Below are positions 57,173-64,000 of a stretch of DNA of 64,000 nt, piece by piece. Every line of letters begins with the position of its first letter. Within the stretch, counting starts at the first letter, position 1. A model generated the notes under the pieces. It ran no database searches. It was not told the origin of the DNA and saw only the letters and a list, made by a program, of their open reading frames with translations. The translations under genes and the position numbers were made by a program. The DNA is from Microbacterium sp. 2FI (lineage in GTDB: Bacteria > Actinomycetota > Actinomycetes > Actinomycetales > Microbacteriaceae): assembly GCF_005502885.1 (NCBI RefSeq), contig NZ_SCMR01000005.1, positions 1-64,000 on the forward strand, in the 5' to 3' direction.

Positions 57173-58219
57173 ATGCCGTACGACATCCCCGCGCCGATGC
57201 TCGCGAAGTCCGTGCCCGACGTGCCGGACCCCGCCAAGACGCCCGGCGGGCTCAGCTTCGAGCCGAAGTGGGACGGCTTCCGCGGGCTCGTGTCGTGGGA
57301 CGGCGAGAACGTCGAGATCGGCTCGCGCGGCGCGAAGCCGCTGACCCGGTACTTCCCCGAGCTCGTCGAGGCGTTCTCGCAGCTGCTGCCCGAGCCGTGC
57401 CTCCTCGACGGCGAGGTCGTGGTCCCGAAGGGCGAACCGGGCGCGCAGCGCCTCGACTGGGAGTCGCTCACGCAGCGCATCCACCCGGCGGCATCCCGCG
57501 TGAACATGCTCGCCGAGACGACGCCGGCGATGTTCATCGCCTTCGACATCCTGGCCCTCGGCGAGCGCGATCTGCAGCCCGAGCCGTTCGTGGCGCGCCG
57601 CGCGCAGCTGGTCGACCTGCTCGGCGGCGTGCCGCACCCGATCCATGTGACGAGGACGACGACGGATGCAGACACCGCCCGCCGCTGGCTGAGCGAGTTC
57701 GAGGGCGCGGGGCTCGACGGCGTGATCGCGAAGCCGCTCGCGCAGCCGTATGCTCCGAACAAGCGGACGATGTTCAAGATCAAGCACGCGCGCACGGCCG
57801 ACGTGGTCGCACTCGGGTACCGCATCCACAAGTCGGGCGCCGGGGTCGGGTCGCTCCTGGTCGGGCTGTACAACGACGACGGCGTGCTCCACAACGTCGG
57901 CGCCGTCTCAGCATGGACCGACAAGCGCCGCCTCGAGCTCGTCGACGAGCTCGCTCCTCTCGTTCAGCGCGACGACGACGGCGCGGCACTCACCGGCGAG
58001 GGCGAGAAGTCGCGGTTCCAGTCCGGACGCGCCGACTCGTCCTTCGTCAAACTCCGCCCCGAGCGCGTGCTCGAGGTGCGGTACGACCAGCTCGAGGGGT
58101 GGCGGTTCCGTCACACCGTGCAGTTCGAGCGCTGGCGCCCCGACCGCGACCCGCGCTCGTGCACGTACGAGCAGCTCGAAAGTGTGTCGGCCTACGACGT
58201 CGGCGCCGTGCTGGATTGA
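57173..58219 (+). CDS. ATP-dependent DNA ligase, LigC type
   Basis: 348 residues: adenylation domain (~1-205) with nucleophile Lys32 in FEPKWDGFRG, motif III-like MFIAFDILALG, motif IV GLDGVIAKPL, motif V MFKIKHART, and a C-terminal OB-fold domain (~215-348) with SSFVKLRPERVLEVRYDQ. The size and lack of extra domains match mycobacterial LigC, which helps NHEJ and base-excision repair. A LigD polymerase-like gene lies just downstream on the opposite strand; no Ku gene is in the window. CAGGAT lies 6 nt before the ATG. Confidence 0.92.
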   Translation: MPYDIPAPMLAKSVPDVPDPAKTPGGLSFEPKWDGFRGLVSWDGENVEIGSRGAKPLTRYFPELVEAFSQLLPEPCLLDGEVVVPKGEPGAQRLDWESLTQRIHPAASRVNMLAETTPAMFIAFDILALGERDLQPEPFVARRAQLVDLLGGVPHPIHVTRTTTDADTARRWLSEFEGAGLDGVIAKPLAQPYAPNKRTMFKIKHARTADVVALGYRIHKSGAGVGSLLVGLYNDDGVLHNVGAVSAWTDKRRLELVDELAPLVQRDDDGAALTGEGEKSRFQSGRADSSFVKLRPERVLEVRYDQLEGWRFRHTVQFERWRPDRDPRSCTYEQLESVSAYDVGAVLD

Positions 58220-58238
58220 CCGGACGCTCCCCCTTCCT

Positions 58239-58315
58239 CCCGGTTTGGGGCGCGTTCCGTGCACGCCACGCCGCGGCATCCGGCGCGTCGCGCAGGTTTG
58301 ACGCCCCAAACCGGG
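58239..58315. terminator. Long-loop hairpin between convergent ligC and an unknown gene
   Basis: CCCGGTTTGGGGCG (58239-58252) and CGCCCCAAACCGGG (58302-58315) are perfect 14-nt arms around a 49-nt insert. Likely bidirectional terminator; the arm sequence and layout resemble the element at 46828. Confidence 0.65.
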
Positions 58316-58336
58316 GAAGACCGCCGGTTCAGCGAC

Positions 58337-59224
58337 TCAGGACGGGGCCGCGGGACCCTCGAGCTCGGGAAGGAACTCAACCGGCACCGCGAAGAAGCGC
58401 TCGTCGCGTTGATAGGCGCGGAAGAACGTGAGGATGAACCCCATGCGGTCGTCGAAGTCCTCCCACACGAGGGAATTGGATGCTGCGACATCCGCCTCGT
58501 GCGACTGACCGAACCGGTCGCACAAGGCACACAGGTCGGGATCTTCCAGCTGCATGAGCGGGAGCGGGAAGGCGTCGGGCGCGAGGTACCCCGGAACCAC
58601 AACGTCTTCGCACACGTCGAGCTCACCGTCCGGCGTCACGATGCGCACGAACCGCGTCGTCACGAGCCCGAAGACGCCCCCAAGTGGCATCGCCTCGTCG
58701 ATGAAGTGATCGACGACGTGCTGCTCGTGCGCGCCGACGAGGATGTTCGCGCGCAGCACGAGCTCGGCGATCAGCTTGTCGGTCGCCTCGAGCCCGTCGC
58801 CGGCTGCTGCGAGCTCGATCGCGCGCTGGTAGCACCGCACCGCGTCGGAGAGCAGCGGCGCGGCCTGCAGCAGCGGGTCGGCGAGCGCGCGCTCCAGCGC
58901 GTCACGGGTGGGCGCTCCGGCCTGCTCGACCGCGCACAGCCACGCAAGGAACGGCGGTGCGACGTCGACGATGATCGCGAGGTTTCCGGCGGCGACGTTC
59001 CGCGACGTCCCGAGGTCGAGGGGCAGCCCCTCGCCCCGGATGGCGGCCCCCGCGGTGCCGCTCGCCCACGCGCCGAACGCGAACCAGCTGAGATCGCGGC
59101 GACCGATCAGCGCCGCGAGGTGCTCGGCGAGGTCGCGGTAGCACTGCGTGATCATGCGGTTGCGCACGACCGGATCCGGCTCGATGGCAATCCGCTGCAA
59201 CAGGCGTTCGGTGTCGGCGATCAT
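58337..59224 (-). CDS. Protein of unknown function, downstream of the LigD-like gene
   Basis: 295 residues from ATG 59224. Mostly helical and rich in Ala, Leu and acidic residues. Notable parts are LSWFAFGAWASGTAG, QHVVDHFIDEA and the two-Cys segment DPDLCALCDRFGQ. No signal peptide or clear membrane helix. I do not recognise the family. The start lies 19 bp after the LigD-like gene on the same strand, so they are likely co-transcribed. The GGTTTGGGGCG hairpin follows it. Confidence 0.75.
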   Translation of the reverse strand: MIADTERLLQRIAIEPDPVVRNRMITQCYRDLAEHLAALIGRRDLSWFAFGAWASGTAGAAIRGEGLPLDLGTSRNVAAGNLAIIVDVAPPFLAWLCAVEQAGAPTRDALERALADPLLQAAPLLSDAVRCYQRAIELAAAGDGLEATDKLIAELVLRANILVGAHEQHVVDHFIDEAMPLGGVFGLVTTRFVRIVTPDGELDVCEDVVVPGYLAPDAFPLPLMQLEDPDLCALCDRFGQSHEADVAASNSLVWEDFDDRMGFILTFFRAYQRDERFFAVPVEFLPELEGPAAPS

Positions 59225-59243
59225 CGCGGGCTCCGCACCCCGG

Positions 59244-60287
59244 TCATCCGTCGGCCGCCGGCCAGTTCTCGGGGTTGATGCGGCTGGGCTGAACGCGCGG
59301 CGGCTCGCCCGGCATCTTCGGGAAATCGGGCGGGAACGACAGTTCACCGAGGCCTGCATCGAGGTCGCGCCGCCACCACTCCAGCAGCGTGTCGATGCGG
59401 CCGGGCCCGTCGAGCAGTCCCGCCCACGGGTCGCCGACCTCCGCAAGGCGCTCCGGCACCGACCGCACCGTGAACGACCCCGGATCGACTCCGGCCGCGA
59501 GCTCGTCCCACGTCACCGGCGTCGACACGGTCGCGCCCGCGAGCGCTCGCGGGCTGTACGCCCCCGCCATCGTGCGATCGCGGTTGGCCTGGTTGAAGTC
59601 GATGAAGATGCGCTCGCCGCGCTCCTCTTTCCACCAGTTCATCGTCACTCTGTCAGGCATGCGGCGCTCGAGTTCGCGGCCGGCGGCGATCACGGCGTGA
59701 CGCACGTCGAGGAACTCGTGCGTCGGCTCGATCGGGCAGAAGACGTGCAGCCCGCGGTTGCCGCTCGTCTTGACGAACGCGTCGAGACCGGACTCGGCGA
59801 GAACCTCTCGCAGCGCGGGCGCGACGGCCGCGGCATCCGCGAAATCCGTGCCCGGCTGCGGGTCGAGATCGATGCGCAGCTCGACGGGGTTGTCGGTGTT
59901 CGACGCGAGCGACGCCCACGGGTGGAACACGATCGTGTTCATCTGCACGGCCCACACGGCCGCGGCGATCTCGGTGAGGACGAGCTGGGGATGCCGTCGG
60001 CCCGAGTTGTAAGTCACGGTCTGCGCAGCCACGAATGCCGGCGCACCCTTCGGCGGGTTCTTGGAGTAGAAGCGCTCGCCGTCGACGCCCTCAGGGAACC
60101 GCTCGAGCGACACCGGCCGATCGCCGTTCGCTGCGAGGAATGGCTGCGCGACCGCGATCAGGTACGCGGCGAGTTCATGCTTGGTGATCCCGAGCTCAGG
60201 CCACAGCACGCGGTTGGGGCTCGACACCCGAACCTCGCGGTCGCCGTCGGGTCCGGGCACGGTCAGCATCACGAACTCGCTCGCCAT
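59244..60287 (-). CDS. LigD-type polymerase/primase domain protein (NHEJ)
   Basis: 347 residues, a stand-alone LigD polymerase (archaeo-eukaryotic primase fold) without ligase or phosphoesterase domain. The catalytic acidic pair is VELRIDLDPQPGTDF; FVKTSGNRGLHVFCPI and IFIDFNQANRDRTMAGAYSPR are family motifs. It fills gaps with ribo- or deoxynucleotides at breaks. Stand-alone PolD proteins with separate LigC occur in actinobacteria. Start chosen at ATG 60287 because TAGGGT lies 7 nt upstream. Confidence 0.92.
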   Translation of the reverse strand: MASEFVMLTVPGPDGDREVRVSSPNRVLWPELGITKHELAAYLIAVAQPFLAANGDRPVSLERFPEGVDGERFYSKNPPKGAPAFVAAQTVTYNSGRRHPQLVLTEIAAAVWAVQMNTIVFHPWASLASNTDNPVELRIDLDPQPGTDFADAAAVAPALREVLAESGLDAFVKTSGNRGLHVFCPIEPTHEFLDVRHAVIAAGRELERRMPDRVTMNWWKEERGERIFIDFNQANRDRTMAGAYSPRALAGATVSTPVTWDELAAGVDPGSFTVRSVPERLAEVGDPWAGLLDGPGRIDTLLEWWRRDLDAGLGELSFPPDFPKMPGEPPRVQPSRINPENWPAADG

Positions 60288-60294
60288 GATGTCG

Positions 60295-60300
60295 ACCCTA
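60295..60300 (-). promoter_or_regulatory. -10 box TAGGGT, leaderless promoter of the LigD-like gene
   Basis: Minus-strand TAGGGT, 7 nt, then ATG at 60287. Confidence 0.5.
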
Positions 60301-60362
60301 AGGCCGGTCGCCGCCGCCCGCACCTCCGCGGCTTCGTCTGGTCCGCCGGATGCCGCACGAGG

Positions 60363-63300
60363 TCACGTGATCGTGACCGTCCCGGACGTACGGGCGAGGG
60401 TCGGATAGCCGCTGAGTGTACCGGTGACCTTGACCGAGACCTGCTTCCCCGCGTGTACCGCCGTGAGACTGAGCGACGGCGCCGTTGCGCCCGAGAGCGC
60501 GACGCCGTTCGCGTACCACTGGTAGGCGAACGCGGTACCGGCGGTCCACACACCGGGTTGCGCGGTCAGCGCCGAGCCGACGCTCGACGTGCCGACGATC
60601 TTGGGCACGGCTGTGAGCGCCACCCGCAGAGTCTTCGCGGACGTCCTCGCCACCGTTCCGTAGCCGGGTCGCTGCCCCGTCACCGTGACCGAGATCTGCC
60701 CGCCGACCTGTGCCTCGCCGAGCAGCAGCGTCTTCAGCGTCGCTCCGGGGATGGCCACTCCGTCGTCGAACCACTGATAGGTGAAGGTCGTTCCCGTCCC
60801 CCACGTGTTGGGACTCGCCGTCAACGTGGCGCCGGCCCTCGGCGTTCCGGTGATCGTCGGCGTCGCGACTGTCGTGACCTTCGGAGAGAGAGCGGATGCC
60901 GCGACAACGGTCGCGAAGCCCGACTGCGCGCCGGTCACCTTGACGCTGATCTGCTTGTCGCGCTGCGCCGTCGTCAGCACCAGGGTGGACTTCGTGGCGC
61001 CGGTGACGGCGACACCGGCCGCGAGCCACTGGTACGAGAACGTCGTGCCCGCCGACCACGTGTTCGGCTTGGCGGTGAGCGTCATGCCGACCGCGAGTGA
61101 GCCGCTGATCGTCGGCGCGCTGAAGCGCATCACCTTGAGCGTCGCCGCGGAGGTCCGAGCCACCGTTCCGTAGCCGGCCCTTGTCCCGGTCACGCGAACC
61201 GTGATCGACTTGGCGTCCTGAGCGGCGGTCGGCACGAAGGTGTTCTTCGTCGCGCCCGCGACCGCGACCTTGTCTGCGTACCACTGGTAGGCGAAAGTCG
61301 TCGAGGTCGCCCAGACTCCAGGGACGGCAGTCAACGTGGCGCCGGTCCGCGCCACTCCCGTGATGGTGGGCGTGCCGACCGTGGTCACCTTCGCGCTCGC
61401 CGCCGACGTCTTGGATGCCGGGTTGTAGCCGATGAGGCTTCCGCTGACGCGGACGGTCATCTGCTTGTCCTTCTGGGCCGTGGTCAGAAGGAACTGGGGC
61501 GCGGTCGCCCCCGAAACAGCGACACCGCCGGCATACCACTGGTACGTGAGAGTCGCCGCCGGCGTCCAGGTGCCGGGCACCGCGGTAAGTCGGTAGCCGA
61601 CGGCAAGGGAGCCCGAGATCGTCGGCGTCGGCGCGACCAGCGTGCCGAGGACGACGGTCGCCGTCTGCGAGGAGGTCTTGGTGACGGTGCGGTATCCCGG
61701 CTTCGTCCCCGTGATCGATACCGAGATCTTCTTGCCGAGCATCGCGGGCGTCACGACGAAGGTTGAAGCGGTCGCTCCGGGTATGACCACAGCGGACGCC
61801 ATCCACTTGTAGGTGAAGGCGGTGCCCGAGGTCCATGTCCCGGCCACGGCTGTCAGGGTCGTGCCGACGGCCGCGGTACCTGTGATCGTCGGCGTCGCCG
61901 ACGTCAGGGTCTTCCACGCCACGAGGCCGATATCGATCCGGTCCCGTTCGTCACCCGGCTGCATCACGATCGCGGCCCCGACCGTCGGCGACGTCCCTGG
62001 CGCTGCCTGACCGATCGTGCCGTTCCAGCAGCCCGGGACGATGTCTGTCCGATCGGGTGGCGGATCGACGCAGATCTTGTACGTGCCGGCCTTCACCCGG
62101 AAGCGGAAGGCCCCGGGCGCGTCACCCGACAGGTAGCCGGATTGCACGTCGGTTGTGGCCAGAAGCTCGCTCCCGGAGTAGAGCTTCACCTGCGCGCCCT
62201 TGAGCCAGATCGTCGGGTGAGGAGTCACCGACGCCCTGACCGTCCCCGAGATGAGAGCCCCCTGCTCGACCAAGCCGATGCCGAGGGTGACGTTCGAACT
62301 GATCGGCACGATCGTCGAGCCGCCCGACCCCAGCGAACCGCCGTACCACTCCGGCCCGTAGTACCCGTGGAGTGCCTCCGCCGTCTCGAAGTCACCGAAA
62401 CGGATCTTGTAGTTGCCGGCGCGAAGATGCGTGATCGAGTACGCGCCGACTGCGTCGGTCCGCGCTTGATAGGTATCGCCGTTCACGGTGTCGATCGCGG
62501 TGACGAGGACGTCGTGGAGGCCCGCGCTGGTCGTCTGATCGCGCACCTCACCCGACGCCGAGAACCGCTGTCCGAGCCGGAAGTCTATGTTGACGATCGG
62601 AGTATCGACGTAGACGAGGTGCGAGTCGCCGATGTCTCGCACGCTCCATCCGCTCGTGTACCACTCATCCCAGCCTTCAAAGCCGGTGTAGATGACGTAG
62701 TACTGGCCGAGACGAACGTCATTGGTGAAGAAGAACTCCCCGTTCTTATCGGTCGTCGTTTCATCCACATAGCGCGCGGTTCCGTCGACGTCGACGATCA
62801 GGAGTGTCACCTGGGCGTCCCTGCCCGGTTGATTGTCTGTTCCCTCGAGACGCCCGCGTAGTGTCGCGTTGGCCGCGATCGCGGTGAAGTTGACGGTCAC
62901 GGCAGTCGAGCCGACGGTCACGGGGGTTGCCGCGTCGGCCGAGACCGTCGCTGTCGTTGAGCGGTACCAGGTCTCGATATGACCCTTGAGCCCGAAGATC
63001 GCGACCCGATAGGTTCCGGGTGCAAGCCCGGCAATGGTGAATCGGCCATCGGGCGATGGCCGCACCCCCAGGCCCTCGGTCCCGTCGAAGGTCTCCGCGT
63101 AGACCCATGCATTGCTCCAATCCGTGGCGACACCGGATGCTGCGGTCACTCGACCCGAGATAGCACCTGAGAACTGGGGGAACGCGACACTCAGGCCGGT
63201 TATCGACTCGCCTGCCAGCACCGACACCGAGGACGCCTGCGCTGCCGTCGCCGCTCCCCCCAGCCAGCGCTGACTGTCACCTGAGGTGACCCCGACCGTG

Positions 63301-64000
63301 TACGTGCCCGCGACGAGATTCGTGAACTCGAACTCGACTGAGCCGTCGAGGTCGGCCGCATAGACACCGACGACGATTCCGCCAGCCGCCCAGCGATACA
63401 GGGTGACCGTGAGGTCGTCATCGGGATGCGGCGGCACGACCGTGCCGGCGATCGAGCCGCCCGCTGCCAGAGTGGTGGTGCCGGCATCGAGATCGGACTC
63501 GTCGATGGTGAAGTACACGGCGCCTTGTTCCGTCGGCGACTGGTACCACGAGTTCGCGAGCGCGGACCCCTCAGGTGGTTCCACCAGCAGCGTGTACTCA
63601 CCGGCACCCGCGTGGGCGAACCCGAACCGGCCGTCAGCTCCGGACTCGGTGCTGACGTCCGTCGGGGCGGACTTGGCGACGAGCCATATCCGAGCACCTT
63701 CGACGGGAGCGCCGTTGGCATCGACGACCTTTCCTCCGATGCGCGGCGACGCAGGAAAGGCGAGGTCGGCGTCCTCGATCGACTGCGAGCTGAAGGCGTA
63801 GCGGTACTCGGCGTCGAGCGGCGACGTCGCACCACCGAGATACAGAGGCACACGGCCATCAGCCGACGCGCGGATCGTGAGCGAGCCATCGAGGAGACCC
63901 CGTAAGACATAACCTCCCGCCGCGTCCGACATCGTCGTCAGCGCCACAGCGCCGCTCGGCCGAACCGCTTCGACGAGCGCGCCCTCGACTCCCACCCCGT
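60363..64000 (-). CDS. Large surface protein with carboxypeptidase-regulatory-like and six Ig-like repeat domains (5' end outside window)
   Basis: At least 1,212 codons; the frame is still open at the window edge, so the true start and signal peptide are missing. The N-terminal half has several ~85-110-residue CarboxypepD_reg/SpaA-like beta domains with patterns such as GGKVVDANGAPVEGARIWLV and GDGRFTIAGLAPGTYRV. The last ~520 residues are six repeats of about 86 residues, each with GTTLTAVAGTW, YQWYAxGVAVxGAT, KQISVxVTGxxxGY and TxTS. There is no LPxTG or membrane anchor at the end, so it is secreted or wall-bound non-covalently. Adhesin or matrix roles are plausible but unproven. Confidence 0.85.
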   Translation of the reverse strand, partial: GVGVEGALVEAVRPSGAVALTTMSDAAGGYVLRGLLDGSLTIRASADGRVPLYLGGATSPLDAEYRYAFSSQSIEDADLAFPASPRIGGKVVDANGAPVEGARIWLVAKSAPTDVSTESGADGRFGFAHAGAGEYTLLVEPPEGSALANSWYQSPTEQGAVYFTIDESDLDAGTTTLAAGGSIAGTVVPPHPDDDLTVTLYRWAAGGIVVGVYAADLDGSVEFEFTNLVAGTYTVGVTSGDSQRWLGGAATAAQASSVSVLAGESITGLSVAFPQFSGAISGRVTAASGVATDWSNAWVYAETFDGTEGLGVRPSPDGRFTIAGLAPGTYRVAIFGLKGHIETWYRSTTATVSADAATPVTVGSTAVTVNFTAIAANATLRGRLEGTDNQPGRDAQVTLLIVDVDGTARYVDETTTDKNGEFFFTNDVRLGQYYVIYTGFEGWDEWYTSGWSVRDIGDSHLVYVDTPIVNIDFRLGQRFSASGEVRDQTTSAGLHDVLVTAIDTVNGDTYQARTDAVGAYSITHLRAGNYKIRFGDFETAEALHGYYGPEWYGGSLGSGGSTIVPISSNVTLGIGLVEQGALISGTVRASVTPHPTIWLKGAQVKLYSGSELLATTDVQSGYLSGDAPGAFRFRVKAGTYKICVDPPPDRTDIVPGCWNGTIGQAAPGTSPTVGAAIVMQPGDERDRIDIGLVAWKTLTSATPTITGTAAVGTTLTAVAGTWTSGTAFTYKWMASAVVIPGATASTFVVTPAMLGKKISVSITGTKPGYRTVTKTSSQTATVVLGTLVAPTPTISGSLAVGYRLTAVPGTWTPAATLTYQWYAGGVAVSGATAPQFLLTTAQKDKQMTVRVSGSLIGYNPASKTSAASAKVTTVGTPTITGVARTGATLTAVPGVWATSTTFAYQWYADKVAVAGATKNTFVPTAAQDAKSITVRVTGTRAGYGTVARTSAATLKVMRFSAPTISGSLAVGMTLTAKPNTWSAGTTFSYQWLAAGVAVTGATKSTLVLTTAQRDKQISVKVTGAQSGFATVVAASALSPKVTTVATPTITGTPRAGATLTASPNTWGTGTTFTYQWFDDGVAIPGATLKTLLLGEAQVGGQISVTVTGQRPGYGTVARTSAKTLRVALTAVPKIVGTSSVGSALTAQPGVWTAGTAFAYQWYANGVALSGATAPSLSLTAVHAGKQVSVKVTGTLSGYPTLARTSGTVTIT
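60366..61915 (-). repeat. Six tandem coding repeats of about 258 bp in the surface-protein gene
   Basis: Six direct repeats encode the Ig-like units with conserved 'TITG..R.GATLTA.P..W', 'FTYQW' and 'KQISVKVTG'. DNA identity between units is only moderate, pointing to old duplications. Confidence 0.75.

Overview
This 64 kb window comes from a very GC-rich (about 70%) chromosome of an actinobacterium. I infer a member of the Microbacteriaceae, probably Microbacterium or a close relative. The grounds are: the order sucC-sucD ... PerM-like membrane protein-purN-purH, which is the mycobacterial/actinobacterial order; a monomeric NADP isocitrate dehydrogenase; separate LigC-type ligase and LigD polymerase genes; an NgcEFG/DasABC-like sugar importer without its own ATPase; and many genes with a TAnnnT -10 box 6-7 nt before the start codon (leaderless pattern). 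I see no rRNA, tRNA, CRISPR array, insertion sequence or phage gene, and the window reads as ordinary chromosome.

Layout. 0.1-1.7 kb: hpaH-hpaI, the end of a homoprotocatechuate (4-hydroxyphenylacetate) meta-cleavage operon. 1.8-7 kb: a transglutaminase-like protein, a small membrane protein, a polar amino-acid ABC importer, and a MarR regulator with a flavodoxin-fold oxidoreductase behind two tandem operators. 6.9-9.2 kb (minus): glyA-folD behind a ZTP riboswitch. 9.3-11.9 kb (plus) and 16.1-22.6 kb (minus): two amino-sugar loci (cytosolic GH20 hexosaminidase, nagA; nagB, ROK kinase, ABC importer, ROK repressor) sharing an operator-like sequence. Between them lie an unusual membrane-anchored ECF sigma/zinc-finger fusion, a DUF2568 protein and a GlcD-like FAD oxidase. 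22.7-31.7 kb: lipoprotein, L,D-transpeptidase, icd, GNAT enzyme, and a heterodimeric ABC exporter preceded by a short leader ORF. 31.8-33.8 kb: an alkylation-repair pair (Ogt and an Ada-AlkA fusion). 34-43.4 kb: a flavoprotein disulfide reductase, purH, purN, a PerM-like protein, a SUMF1-fold protein, a DUF385 protein, sucD, sucC and a TetR regulator. 43.5-46.8 kb: a divergent P2-type ATPase and a Pro/Thr-rich membrane protein.

47-55.9 kb is the most interesting region. It is an acyl-CoA catabolic island of three operons, two on the plus strand and one converging on the minus strand. It encodes an MDR alcohol dehydrogenase, three short-chain dehydrogenases, a MaoC hydratase, a thioesterase, an APH-like kinase overlapping an acyl-CoA dehydrogenase, a quinone oxidoreductase, a QsdR-type TetR regulator and a second TetR regulator. 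The same ~20-bp operator (AACCGACCnnsCGGTATG-like) heads all three operons. The kinase/dehydrogenase pair resembles LvaA/LvaC and the mammalian ACAD10/11 arrangement, and the QsdR family is known from gamma-lactone catabolism. I therefore propose, as inference, degradation of 4-hydroxy acids or gamma-lactones.

56-64 kb: an AI-2E-family membrane protein, a LigC-type ATP-dependent ligase, an unidentified protein in tandem with a LigD polymerase-domain protein, and a large tandem-repeat surface protein that runs off the window end. Regulatory DNA worth noting: a 26-bp perfect palindrome before icd whose core recurs before sucC, and several intergenic hairpin repeats.
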